From positions 1-55,598 of the forward strand of contig JAFGDH010000010.1 of NCBI GenBank assembly GCA_016932215.1: DNA of 55,598 nt, written 5' to 3'. The translations under genes and the position numbers were made by a program. The notes under the pieces were generated by a model, which was not told where the DNA came from, did not search any database, and was given only the letters and a program-made list of their open reading frames with translations. Shown piece by piece: positions 40,443 through 48,684 of this stretch; position 1 is the stretch's first letter, and each line of letters opens with the position of its first letter. The DNA comes from Candidatus Aenigmatarchaeota archaeon (GTDB taxonomy: Archaea > Aenigmatarchaeota > Aenigmatarchaeia > QMZP01 > QMZT01).

Positions 40443-40736
40443 GACATAACATCGCTGGAAGAGAAGGAAACCGGCGGGAAAATCGGCAATTCCACCATGA
40501 GGGTCTTCAGGACGATATGCAGCAGATGGCCCACCAACCCGCTTGAAGTGGCGAAAGAGCACGGTGACGAGGGGAAGGTGAAGACTCTCTCCGCGAAATA
40601 CCTGTACCACTTCAACAAGCTGCAGAAGGCGAACCTGATCAAGGTGAAGAAGATCGGGAACAGCTACGTTGCCTGGCCGGTTGACATGGAAAAGCTCAGG
40701 GTTGTCCACGAGATTCTCAGAATGGAAGGTGGATGA
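40425..40736 (+). CDS. Small winged-helix DNA-binding protein
   Basis: 103 residues. A winged helix-turn-helix fold is suggested by 'MRVFRTICSRWPTNPLEVAKEHG' (about 25-47), a recognition helix region with L-S-A-K-Y-L-Y-H-F-N-K-L (about 54-65) and a wing ending near SYVAWP. I cannot assign a named family. The transcript is probably leaderless. The stop overlaps the ATG of the V4R gene by four bases (ATGA), so the two proteins are likely made together: a DNA-binding part and a ligand-sensing part. Confidence 0.8.
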   Translation: MEENIFDITSLEEKETGGKIGNSTMRVFRTICSRWPTNPLEVAKEHGDEGKVKTLSAKYLYHFNKLQKANLIKVKKIGNSYVAWPVDMEKLRVVHEILRMEGG

Positions 40737-41356
40737 TGTTCGACATCGTGAAGAAGCTGATGTTCGCCAGGGAGATAGACTTCGAGGAGGGCAGTATCAA
40801 CCTTCTCGGTCATCCCATCGTGATGTGCCCTGTAGTAACGTTCGTAGAAATAAGGAAGATGCTGGAAACGGTGGATGCCACGGCCCTTCTTTACCAGGCC
40901 TCGAAAACCAGCGGGATAGACTACATGAAAAGCATAGGGAAAAAGTTCGGCATGAAGGAGCAGGACCTTCTAAAATGGGGAGTCAACACGATAAGCCTGG
41001 CCGGGTGGGGAAAGACGAAAATACTGAAGCTCGATCCCGAGGAAAAGATTTCGATAACCGTCCTGGAGGATTCCAGCTTCGTCCGTTGCTACGGAAAATC
41101 CAGGGAACCGGTGGATGACATATTCAGGGGGTATGCGGCAGCGACAGCGAGCATATGCTTCAAGACCGACATGGACGTGATAGAGGTAAAATGCAAGGCC
41201 ATGGGTGACAGGGTCTGCGAGATAGTGGCGAAGCCTTTTGGTTCGTTTGACATGAAAGACCCTTCCGTCAGAAAGCAGCTGGAGATACAGAACAAGAGCA
41301 TCGCCAAAATGTTAGAAAATAAACAGGCTATTTCTTCTTCAAAAGAGAGACAGTGA
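40733..41356 (+). CDS. V4R-domain (4-vinyl reductase-like) sensor protein
   Basis: 207 residues. The C-terminal half shows the V4R signature: 'D.F.GYAAA..S.CF..D..VIEVKC.A.GD.VCE...' (about 125-170). V4R domains bind small hydrophobic ligands, including chlorophyll precursors, aromatic compounds or lipids, in bacterial and archaeal regulators. Here the domain is uncoupled from DNA binding and paired with the preceding HTH gene (4-base overlap, AAGGTGG site at 40727-40733). The 3' end overlaps the convergent geranylgeranyl reductase gene by 29 bases. Confidence 0.8.
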   Translation: MMFDIVKKLMFAREIDFEEGSINLLGHPIVMCPVVTFVEIRKMLETVDATALLYQASKTSGIDYMKSIGKKFGMKEQDLLKWGVNTISLAGWGKTKILKLDPEEKISITVLEDSSFVRCYGKSREPVDDIFRGYAAATASICFKTDMDVIEVKCKAMGDRVCEIVAKPFGSFDMKDPSVRKQLEIQNKSIAKMLENKQAISSSKERQ

Positions 41357-42503
41357 CCTCAAAAATTATCTTAGCCAGAGATACGGGTATCTTTGCGAAA
41401 ATTAGCCTGTCGTAGCTTACCCTGGATGCGATCACGTCCGCGAGTATATCCCTCATGGTATCGCTCCTTTTCCCGATCTCTATCGCTATGTCTATCACCT
41501 TTGGTTTGTAGAAAAAGTTCTTCAGCCTGCTCCCCCAGTACATGTCCCCTCCGTATTCCTTTCTCCAGTATCTCTCGTATTTCTTGACGTCCCCCTCCAG
41601 ATACGCCTTTGCCGCCAGTTTTCCCCCCATCATTGCGTAATATATTCCTTCCCCCGTTATCGGGTTAACGTGGCCCGCGCTGTCGCCTATGAGGACCCAG
41701 TTCTTCCCGGAGGTGGGGAGATCGAAAAACCTCGGAGAGTTTGCGAGCGGGATCATGTGCGAATGGAGATCAACCTTGTCCGGCATTATTATCCTCCTTG
41801 CTGCAGGGTGGGTTCTCACGAATCTGTCAAGCGATCTCTTTATGTTCTTGGAGCCCAGGGCCGTCCCCATGCCGACCGTCACGTAGTCCAGTTTCGGGAA
41901 TATCCACACGTATCCCGTCTTGACATAAGGCTCTCCCAGAAAATAGAGCTCTATGGCATCCTCGAACCTTTTTTTCATGTGGACCGTGTCGTGTGGGATG
42001 TGATAGCCCGCCGCAAGAGCGAGCTGCTTTCTCGGAATCTCCCCCATTATGGTCCTTCTCACCAAAGAAGGATAACCGTCAGCCCCTACCAGAAGGTCGC
42101 ATTCATACGTTCCCTTCCCCGTCTTCACGATCCATCCGTCCTTTTCCTGGACAGAGATCACCCTTTCCTCGATGCAGACTGCCCCTGACTTCTTTGCTTT
42201 AAGGAAAAGGGAATGATCGAAATCCCTCCGCATTATCGTGACTCCGCCGAATTTCTGCGGGAGTTTCACCATGTGCCCGTGCTGGTCCTCGACGATGATC
42301 CAGTCTATAACCCTGCTGGGAACGTGTTCCGGGACCTCGAAATCATCGAAAAATCTTTTCGGTACTCCTCCCCCGCACGGCTTCTCCCTCGGGTGGGAGT
42401 CATCGAACAGAGCTACTTTGGCCCCGCTCTTAGCCAGATAGTAGGCGCACGTTGAGCCTGCCGGCCCTCCTCCGACGATAATTACATCGAATTTTTTGCC
42501 CAT
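41328..42503 (-). CDS. Geranylgeranyl reductase family FAD-dependent oxidoreductase
   Basis: 391 residues. The N-terminal FAD motif is DVIIVGGGPAGS (4-15); the middle LLVGADGYPSLVR and late IGDSAGHVNPITGEGIYYAM segments are the family signatures. In archaea these enzymes saturate geranylgeranyl chains of membrane ether lipids. The gene is divergent from UbiA with only 56 bases between starts and an apparently shared TATA region, consistent with joint control of lipid genes. Length is typical. Confidence 0.92.
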   Translation of the reverse strand: MGKKFDVIIVGGGPAGSTCAYYLAKSGAKVALFDDSHPREKPCGGGVPKRFFDDFEVPEHVPSRVIDWIIVEDQHGHMVKLPQKFGGVTIMRRDFDHSLFLKAKKSGAVCIEERVISVQEKDGWIVKTGKGTYECDLLVGADGYPSLVRRTIMGEIPRKQLALAAGYHIPHDTVHMKKRFEDAIELYFLGEPYVKTGYVWIFPKLDYVTVGMGTALGSKNIKRSLDRFVRTHPAARRIIMPDKVDLHSHMIPLANSPRFFDLPTSGKNWVLIGDSAGHVNPITGEGIYYAMMGGKLAAKAYLEGDVKKYERYWRKEYGGDMYWGSRLKNFFYKPKVIDIAIEIGKRSDTMRDILADVIASRVSYDRLIFAKIPVSLAKIIFEVTVSLLKKK

Positions 42504-42523
42504 TGAATAAAATTTGATTTAGG

Positions 42524-42535
42524 AAAAATATAAAC
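42524..42535. promoter_or_regulatory. Shared divergent TATA region, GGR and UbiA genes
   Basis: AAAAATATAAAC lies about 26 bases from the ATG of both flanking genes (42503 on the minus strand, 42560 on the plus strand). Each gene lacks a clear Shine-Dalgarno site. One A/T core may serve both leaderless transcripts, which would make their expression mutually exclusive or co-regulated. Confidence 0.5.
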
Positions 42536-42559
42536 AAAGGCAGCCATAATAAATTATAT

Positions 42560-43390
42560 ATGTACCTAAAGTACCTGAGGGTCACCGTTCCTTATTACAT
42601 GCCTATCGCCGTTCTCGGCCTTCTTCTTGGCGCCGTGCTGACGACCGGATCTGTTCCTGATATCAGGATACTTTACGCTGCGCTGAGCCTGTGCTTTCTC
42701 GTCGGTGGTTTCAACACATTCAACGGCGTTTACGACTACAGGATAGACAAGATAAACAAGCCGGACAGGCCGATAGCGAGCGGGAAGATGACACAAAGGG
42801 AAGGGCTCATCTATTCGATGGTCTTGTACGTCATCTCCTTCCTCCTTTCAGTGCCGGTAGGCATACACTTCATAATAATAGTCATCCTGTCCATCGTCAT
42901 CACTTCCTCCTATTCCATCCCGTCCGTCTTTCTCAGGGGGAAGTTCATAATCAACACGCTCACCGGTCTGGTGTTTTACGGCATACTCTGCCCGCTGGCC
43001 GGTTGGTCTTTATACCCGCACCTCCCGGTCCCGGTTCCGCTGATATTCTTCATATTCGTTTTCGGCTCTGGCATAGCGATAACCAAGGACTTCCAGGACA
43101 TCCACGGGGACAGCGTCTACAGGATAAAGACCGTCCCGACGGTAATGGGAATATCCAAGGCACTCGCCCTCATATCGTCCCTGATAGTTTTCTCGTTCGT
43201 TTACATGATTCTGGCGTATTTCGCCGGTATTGTCGATATAAAATACCTGAGCGTTTTCATATTCGTCCCGTGGGCGGTGTATGCTGTCCGCGGGCTCGAC
43301 TCTAAAAACAACGACAAGGTTTATTTCATGAAGAACATGCTGCTTGCGATATCTGTCGAGCTGCTTATAATAATCGTGACTTTGATCTAG
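42560..43390 (+). CDS. UbiA-family membrane prenyltransferase
   Basis: 276 residues with about eight transmembrane segments. The first Asp-rich motif is N-G-V-Y-D-Y-R-I-D (residues about 54-62) followed by K-P-D-R-P; the second is KDFQDIHGD (about 178-186). Archaeal members make digeranylgeranylglyceryl phosphate (membrane lipid), menaquinone precursors or bacterioruberin. The neighbourhood (GGR, isoprenyl diphosphate synthase) favours lipid synthesis, but the following gene resembles carotenoid membrane enzymes, so I leave the substrate open. 8-base gap to the next gene. Confidence 0.9.
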   Translation: MYLKYLRVTVPYYMPIAVLGLLLGAVLTTGSVPDIRILYAALSLCFLVGGFNTFNGVYDYRIDKINKPDRPIASGKMTQREGLIYSMVLYVISFLLSVPVGIHFIIIVILSIVITSSYSIPSVFLRGKFIINTLTGLVFYGILCPLAGWSLYPHLPVPVPLIFFIFVFGSGIAITKDFQDIHGDSVYRIKTVPTVMGISKALALISSLIVFSFVYMILAYFAGIVDIKYLSVFIFVPWAVYAVRGLDSKNNDKVYFMKNMLLAISVELLIIIVTLI

Positions 43391-43398
43391 GTGAAATC

Positions 43399-44121
43399 AT
43401 GAGGCTGACTGAAAGGATAAAGAAGGAGATACTGTTCGAACTGTTCATATTCTGGACAGGCATAACCTTTGCGTGCCTTCTTTTCTGGAACAACTATATC
43501 GTGCTGGCGTTCCTGTTCTTCCTTTCCGGTGTCACAATATACGTTCAGAAGAAAAAATACGACATATTGTTTTATTTCACGGCCGTTCTGGTCGGATCCT
43601 CTGCGGAAATAATATGCGTGAACTTCGGAGCGTGGTCATACACCAATCCCATGTTCTTGGGGGTACCGGTATGGATCGCTCTCGGGTGGGGACTCGTTCT
43701 GCTCCTGGTCAAAAGGATGAGCGAGACCTTCGTGAAGATGGAGAAGTCCGACTACAAGCTGATAGGGAGATTCCCGAGGTTCAAGAAGGGTTTCTGGACA
43801 GTGCTGCTGGTCTTCTTCCTGAGCATAATGTCGTTATCCTTCCACTGGACGAACAACACCTACGTCTTCATGATGCTGGCACTGTTAACGGTAATATCAC
43901 TGTTCTTCTGGAACAGCGGTTTCGACCGACTATTCTTCATAAACGGTGCAGTGATCGGGACCCTGATGGAGATCGTCTGCATAAGGTTCGGCATATGGGC
44001 ATACGCCAATCCCATGTTCCTGGGCATAACAATCTGGACACCCCTGATGTGGGGGCTGTGGATACTCATGATGAAGGGCATATGCGAAACTATAGTTAAA
44101 ATAGAAAAAATAAAGATCTGA
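43399..44121 (+). CDS. Internally duplicated integral membrane protein, carotenoid-enzyme-like
   Basis: 240 residues in two homologous halves. Each half ends in the same pattern: (A/M)-E-I-(I/V)-C-x2-F-G-x-W-(S/A)-Y-x-N-P-M-F-L-G at about 72-91 and 193-212, followed by W and Trp-Gly residues and a basic loop. There are about seven or eight membrane segments. The Glu plus F-G-x-W-x-Y signature recalls membrane lycopene-cyclase/CruF-like carotenoid proteins, but the resemblance is weak and function is open. It is co-transcribed with the UbiA gene (GGTGA site). Confidence 0.7.
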   Translation: MRLTERIKKEILFELFIFWTGITFACLLFWNNYIVLAFLFFLSGVTIYVQKKKYDILFYFTAVLVGSSAEIICVNFGAWSYTNPMFLGVPVWIALGWGLVLLLVKRMSETFVKMEKSDYKLIGRFPRFKKGFWTVLLVFFLSIMSLSFHWTNNTYVFMMLALLTVISLFFWNSGFDRLFFINGAVIGTLMEIVCIRFGIWAYANPMFLGITIWTPLMWGLWILMMKGICETIVKIEKIKI

Positions 44122-44126
44122 CGAAT

Positions 44127-44801
44127 TCAGAGCGAAACCTTTTTTATCGCAAGCCCCTTGTTTCCTATTTCCAGCTTGTATGCTTCCGTCCCGTGCTTCG
44201 TCCTTCTCATCTTCCTAACCATTACCGATCTGTCGGAGGCTTCCCCGAGTCCGAGGAACGTCAGTATCACTACGCCGTCAACCACGAACTCGATCACGCC
44301 ATCCCTTGACAGTGCCTTGGAATCCTCGAGTATCTCTGAAGTGATTATGGAGGTTACTCCGGCTTCCTTCAGTATCCTCGTGAGCTGGTAGAACTTCTTC
44401 CTGACGGCCGCCTCGTCCTTTATGTACAGTCCCATGAGGGATATCGGGTCTATGACCACGCGCTTGGCCTTTATTGCGCTCACCGTCTCCATCAGCTTGG
44501 CTGAGACGTCTGCAACCTCGAACGGGTTCTGGTACACTATCTTAAGCTTCTTGCTCTTCTCATACTTTTCCAGATCCCATCCGTAGACCTTCATGTCGTC
44601 CTTTATGTCCTCGGGGTCTTCCTCCATCGAGAGGTAGACGCCCGGCTCCCCCTTCTGAAGACCGTCCAGAAGGAACTGGCAGCAGAATGTTGTTTTTCCT
44701 GTCCCGGTCCCTCCGGTGATCAGCGTGGTGGAACCCTTGACGAATCCTCCGGAAATCAGCTTGTCAAGCCCGGGAATTCCTGATGTGACTCTTTCGATCA
44801 T
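44127..44801 (-). CDS. KaiC-like single-domain RecA-superfamily ATPase
   Basis: 224 residues; Walker A GGTGTGKTT (30-38), glutamates in SMEED (59-63), Walker B RVVIDP (114-119) and a C-terminal 'VRKMR.T.H' segment. Similar in length and layout to the copy at 4940-5632 but clearly divergent. A TATA-like CAATATAAGG (minus strand, about 44826-44835) sits 26 bases before the ATG at 44801, fitting a leaderless transcript. It is convergent with the UbiA operon (5-base gap), so no functional link is implied by position alone. Confidence 0.88.
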   Translation of the reverse strand: MIERVTSGIPGLDKLISGGFVKGSTTLITGGTGTGKTTFCCQFLLDGLQKGEPGVYLSMEEDPEDIKDDMKVYGWDLEKYEKSKKLKIVYQNPFEVADVSAKLMETVSAIKAKRVVIDPISLMGLYIKDEAAVRKKFYQLTRILKEAGVTSIITSEILEDSKALSRDGVIEFVVDGVVILTFLGLGEASDRSVMVRKMRRTKHGTEAYKLEIGNKGLAIKKVSL

Positions 44802-44841
44802 AATATTAATTTGTACTGTTTCCTTATATTGTTTTCAGAAA

Positions 44842-45837
44842 TTATTTTTTTCTCTCAATGAGATAGTCCGCGAACTGGTCAAGTATATTCTTCAGCTCTT
44901 CGGGGAGGTCGGATATTATCTCCTTCGCCTCGCTGACGAGGCTTCTTGCCTTCTCCGCCGCATAATCCATCGAGTCGTGCCTCTCGAAAAGCTCCTTCAC
45001 CCACAAAACGTCCTCTTTGGAGGTTTGTTCCCTCGGCTTGTTAAGAATCCGTATAAGGTTGTTGCGCTCATCGAGCGAGCATCTGTCGTAGCAGTTGACC
45101 GCCATCAGCGTGCGCTTTCCCTCCTTTATGTCGCAACCGATTTCGTCCCGTCCCTTACCCTCCGTAAGGTCGAGAAGGTCGTCGGCTATCTGGAAGGCCG
45201 GCCCTGCCCTGAGTCCGAACTCCCTGACCTTTTTGATGACGTCGTCCTTCGCCCCAGCCACTATGCACCCGCCTATTATGGGGTGCATGAAATAGTAGGC
45301 CGTCTTGCCCTCGATGGACTGGAAGTAGTCCCTTTCTGTCGGGCTGTCGTTCCTTCGCAGGTTCATGTCCATGGTCTGGCCTTCAGCTGTCCTGGAGCAA
45401 GTGAAAATGGTTTCCTCTATGAGCCGGATAACCGTACTCTCGTTCACACCTCTTTTAAGGCTTGAAAAAATGAGTGCATACACCTTTTCAGACATGTAGT
45501 CGCCGATATTTATGCCGTGGTCTTTTCCGAATCTTTTCCAAACGGCAGGCTGTCCCCTGCGAATCTCGTCACCGTCCTCTATGTCGTCGTGAACGAGGAA
45601 CCAGTTGTGCATTATCTCGCAGGAAGCCGCGAACGGCAGAACCTTATCGGTCTTTCCGCCCATCGCCTCGCACGCCATTATGGCCAGGACCGGGCGGATG
45701 CGTTTGCCTCCGGTTCCCATGTGATACCATATTGCATCGTGAAGATTGGGTATCCCCTTCCTAGGGATCACACCCTCGATTTCCTTCTCTATCAGCTTCC
45801 CCTTTTCCTTCAGCACCTTTTCGACACCATCGATCAT
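44842..45837 (-). CDS. Isoprenyl diphosphate synthase (GGPP synthase-like)
   Basis: 331 residues from ATG 45837. The first Asp-rich motif is DDIED within FLVHDDIEDGDEIRRG and the second is DDLLD; both coordinate Mg-diphosphate. The family condenses IPP with allylic diphosphates; in archaea the usual product is C20 geranylgeranyl or C25 for ether lipids. The longer in-frame start at 45879 is rejected because a TATA-like TTTTATAAAA at about 45857-45866 lies between it and ATG 45837. It is divergent from the PEP-synthase-like gene. Confidence 0.93.
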   Translation of the reverse strand: MIDGVEKVLKEKGKLIEKEIEGVIPRKGIPNLHDAIWYHMGTGGKRIRPVLAIMACEAMGGKTDKVLPFAASCEIMHNWFLVHDDIEDGDEIRRGQPAVWKRFGKDHGINIGDYMSEKVYALIFSSLKRGVNESTVIRLIEETIFTCSRTAEGQTMDMNLRRNDSPTERDYFQSIEGKTAYYFMHPIIGGCIVAGAKDDVIKKVREFGLRAGPAFQIADDLLDLTEGKGRDEIGCDIKEGKRTLMAVNCYDRCSLDERNNLIRILNKPREQTSKEDVLWVKELFERHDSMDYAAEKARSLVSEAKEIISDLPEELKNILDQFADYLIERKK

Positions 45838-45911
45838 AAGTATCTTTCCTATTTTTGTTTTATAAAATTTTAAAACCATATGTTCTTATAGCAGATTAAA
45901 GGGTGATTTAG

Positions 45912-48113
45912 CTGAACGTTGTCGGTTTGGAAAACATTGATTCCGGGAATCTGAGCGTGGGAAGCAAATCCATGCGGCTGTCCGAGGTGATGAGGAACCG
46001 CATTTCAGTCCCCCGAGCATTCGTCATTACGTCGGAAGCCCACCAGATGTTCCTGAATTACAACAAGCTGGGTGAAAGGCTGGACGGGATGACGAGGGAT
46101 CTGGACGTGGAAAACATAAACCAGCTGATAGAAACATCCAAGTCCATAAGGGAGCTTTTCATCAGCTCAAAGATACCGGATTCCCTGGAAAGGGAGATAA
46201 CCGACTCCTACAACAGGATGTTCGTAAGCATTGAAGCGAAGGAGGTCGGCGGGGCCGCACTCGACTTCATAAGGGCCGGGAGGGATCACGTAAGCGTTTC
46301 GCTTCGCCCTTCCCCGTTCGAAAGCAAGGGCTCGTCTTTTCCCGGAATACACGACCCGTTCCTCAATGTCGGCGGTGTGAGGAACCTGACGGATTACCTG
46401 AAGCTATGCTGGGCCTCTATGTATTCCCCCAAATCGCTCTATTACAGGAAGAAAAAGAACCTGGAAAATTCCAGGGTAATGGGCGTAATGGTCCAGAGGA
46501 TGGTCAACTGCGAAAAATCCGGTAACGTGTCCTTCCTCAACAACCGGATAATCATCGAAGGTTCGTGGGGTCTTGGAACCTCCCTTTCCGAGGGGAACGT
46601 TTCGCCGGACAGGTACGTGCTGGACCCGGCCGAGGGAATGGTTACGGAGAAGATGATAGGGAAAAAGCTGTACATGTACACCAGAGACCCGGTATCCGGG
46701 AAGACGAAAAAAGAACCGGTGCTGAAGGACCGCGTCTCGTCCCAGCTCCTGGACGAGGAGGAGATAAGGAAGATATTCCACACGTTCAGGAGGGTGCACG
46801 AGATATTCGGCAACCAGATATCGATGGACTGGGGAATGGAAAGGGGTAAAGTCCATGTGTTTCAGATAAGGCCAATATCATGGGAGCATCATGATGATGA
46901 GGTGGACGGCGAAATAAAGGGGTACGGCGTCTCTCCCGGGGAAGCGAACGGCGTATCCAGGATGCTGGAAAACCTGAACGACTTCGATTCGGTTAGCAGC
47001 GAGGACATAATCATCACAAAATCAATGAACTCAGATCTTTCGTTGCTGATGGGAAGGGTCGGCGGGATCGTATCCGAGTTCGGGGGGCTGGGCTCCAACG
47101 TTTCGTTCGTCTCCAGGGAGTTCGGAGTTCCCTGCACGGCCGGCATAGACATGAACTCGATAGAGCGGGGCAGGAGGATCATACTCAACGGCTCCAGCGG
47201 GACGGTTTCATTCCCTTCCGAGAGCGGTGTGCCTGATTCCGGCACGGAGGGCTACGAAATCGTTGAGAGCGGTGCACCTACGGCGACGGAAATATTCATG
47301 AACCTGGACTTCAGGAAGGACTTCGATCTGGACAGGGAATTCGACGGGGTCGCCTTGGAAGCGTCCGGTCTTTTCGGGGACAACAACCCGCTTCTCCTTC
47401 TGAGAAACAACCCGGAAGAGTTCGATGGCACGCTGGAAAGGATAGAATCCGTGGCCGGGAAGGTCTTTCCAAAGATGGTTTGGTACAGGCTGCTCTCCCC
47501 CGGAGGGGAGGACGAGCGGAATCCCATGCTGGGCTGCAGGGGCATACGGAGGGTCCTGGAAAACCGGGAGCTCTTCAGGAGGGAGATAGAGTTCGTCAAA
47601 AAAGCGCATGAAAACGGCAGCAAGAACATCGGAATCCTTCTGCCGTTCGTCAGCAGCATCCGGGAGCTGAGGATCATGAAAGACGTCATACCATCGTACA
47701 TAAAGATAGGCATCGAAGTTTCGGTCCCGTCCGCGGCATTGGAAATGGAAAGCTTCGTGAACGAAGGCGTTGATTTCGTCATGATCAACCTTCCCGAGCT
47801 ATCGAAGATCACGCTGGGGATCGATCCGGAAAACCCGAGAGTGTCCTCCCTTTATTCAGAAAGCAGCAGGGCCGTCATGAGGCTGATAGAAATGATAACC
47901 GATGCGTGCAGGGGGCAGGCCGACGTCTCGGTGAGGATAGGCAATTACGACCAGCGTCTCGTCGAAAGGCTCGTTAATTCCGGCGTGAATTCCATCTCCT
48001 TGGACCCAGAATTCGTGGACGCCGGGAAGAACGAAGTGTCGCGGCTCGAAAGGAAATTCCTCATAGAAAGGTTCAGAACAAGGGATTCTAATCCTTCTTC
48101 TTCTTTCCCCTGA
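45912..48113 (+). CDS. PEP synthase-like protein lacking catalytic residues
   Basis: About 733 residues in the PpsA/PPDK architecture: an N-terminal ATP-binding domain (VSLRPSPFES, WGLG, QIRP), a swivelling phosphohistidine domain and a C-terminal PEP-binding barrel. In the phosphohistidine domain the canonical G-G-x-T-C-H is G-G-L-G-S-N (47082-47099): the phosphorylated His is Asn. In the barrel, G-T-N-D-L-T-Q is I-N-L-P-E-L-S and the catalytic C-G-Q reads I-G-N. PEP synthesis by the normal mechanism is therefore unlikely. The start is unusual: only CTG 45912 (with GGTGA at 45902-45906) or TTG 45927 fit; residues V-V-G-L-E before TTG align with PpsA N-termini, favouring CTG. The 3' end overlaps the next gene by 26 bases. 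Confidence 0.8.
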   Translation: MNVVGLENIDSGNLSVGSKSMRLSEVMRNRISVPRAFVITSEAHQMFLNYNKLGERLDGMTRDLDVENINQLIETSKSIRELFISSKIPDSLEREITDSYNRMFVSIEAKEVGGAALDFIRAGRDHVSVSLRPSPFESKGSSFPGIHDPFLNVGGVRNLTDYLKLCWASMYSPKSLYYRKKKNLENSRVMGVMVQRMVNCEKSGNVSFLNNRIIIEGSWGLGTSLSEGNVSPDRYVLDPAEGMVTEKMIGKKLYMYTRDPVSGKTKKEPVLKDRVSSQLLDEEEIRKIFHTFRRVHEIFGNQISMDWGMERGKVHVFQIRPISWEHHDDEVDGEIKGYGVSPGEANGVSRMLENLNDFDSVSSEDIIITKSMNSDLSLLMGRVGGIVSEFGGLGSNVSFVSREFGVPCTAGIDMNSIERGRRIILNGSSGTVSFPSESGVPDSGTEGYEIVESGAPTATEIFMNLDFRKDFDLDREFDGVALEASGLFGDNNPLLLLRNNPEEFDGTLERIESVAGKVFPKMVWYRLLSPGGEDERNPMLGCRGIRRVLENRELFRREIEFVKKAHENGSKNIGILLPFVSSIRELRIMKDVIPSYIKIGIEVSVPSAALEMESFVNEGVDFVMINLPELSKITLGIDPENPRVSSLYSESSRAVMRLIEMITDACRGQADVSVRIGNYDQRLVERLVNSGVNSISLDPEFVDAGKNEVSRLERKFLIERFRTRDSNPSSSFP

Positions 48114-48408
48114 AAATGGCCTTGAATGGCGATAAAATCAGCCTGACAACCTTCCATCCTCCCCTGACCACGGAATAAACCAGGAACAGTCCTATCCCCG
48201 TGACTGCGAACCAGATTATGTTGTAGAGGGTGATGGGAATTTCGGTCCCCAGGAAGTAGTTGGCGAAAACCGGGAACAGCGCCGCCAGCAATCCTATTAT
48301 CGCCGCCTTCGCCAGCATCTTTACGATCTTGTAGGCGAGGAATATGAAAACTACCATTATCGCCAGCAGCGCCAGGATGAACGGGTCACCGAGAATCTCG
48401 AGAACCAT
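48088..48408 (-). CDS. Small membrane protein, unknown function
   Basis: 106 residues with three or four hydrophobic segments (about 8-27, 30-52, 58-82) and a strongly basic C-terminus ending in several lysines, so the tail is probably cytoplasmic. No family recognised. It is divergent from the DUF357 gene (28 bases between starts) and overlaps the 3' end of the PEP-synthase-like gene on the opposite strand. Confidence 0.7.
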   Translation of the reverse strand: MVLEILGDPFILALLAIMVVFIFLAYKIVKMLAKAAIIGLLAALFPVFANYFLGTEIPITLYNIIWFAVTGIGLFLVYSVVRGGWKVVRLILSPFKAIFRGKKKKD

Positions 48409-48436
48409 ATTAATAATTTCCCGGAATAATTAAATA

Positions 48437-48676
48437 ATGGATCTCGAAACCAGCCTGAAGGAGGAGACGGAAAAGTGGCTTTTCAAAGTAAAGGAAGAAG
48501 TCGCTTCCGTCAGGCTCCTCGACCAGAAGAGGAAGGACATTCTTACGAATATAAACGCCTACGTCAAGGATTCCGAATACTTCCTCGCGAAGAACGACCT
48601 CATCCGCGCATTCGAGGCCGTGATCTGGGCATGGGCGATCCTCGAGAACTCGAGGGAATTCGGGGCATTGGGATAG
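48437..48676 (+). CDS. DUF357 family protein
   Basis: 79 residues, two predicted helices. The C-terminal 'Y..DSEYFL.K.DLIRAFEAVIWAWA.LE' pattern is that of the archaeal DUF357 family, small helical proteins of unknown function. The 3' end is altered: the last 36 bases before the divergence point are repeated exactly at 49571-49606, where the frame would end A-I-K-stop instead of A-L-G-stop. The gene has apparently received a new end when the HepT-MntA module inserted here. Confidence 0.85.
   Translation: MDLETSLKEETEKWLFKVKEEVASVRLLDQKRKDILTNINAYVKDSEYFLAKNDLIRAFEAVIWAWAILENSREFGALG
48631..48666 (+). repeat. 36-bp direct repeat, copy 1 (within DUF357 gene)
   Basis: Identical over 36 bases to 49571-49606; similarity continues weakly about 10 bases upstream (48621-48630 against 49561-49570, 7 of 10 matching). 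It contains a 16-bp inverted repeat, CCTCGAG-AA-CTCGAGG (48640-48655), a plausible recombination or cleavage core. This copy codes for the end of the DUF357 protein. Confidence 0.95.
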
Positions 48677-48684
48677 CAGTCATT

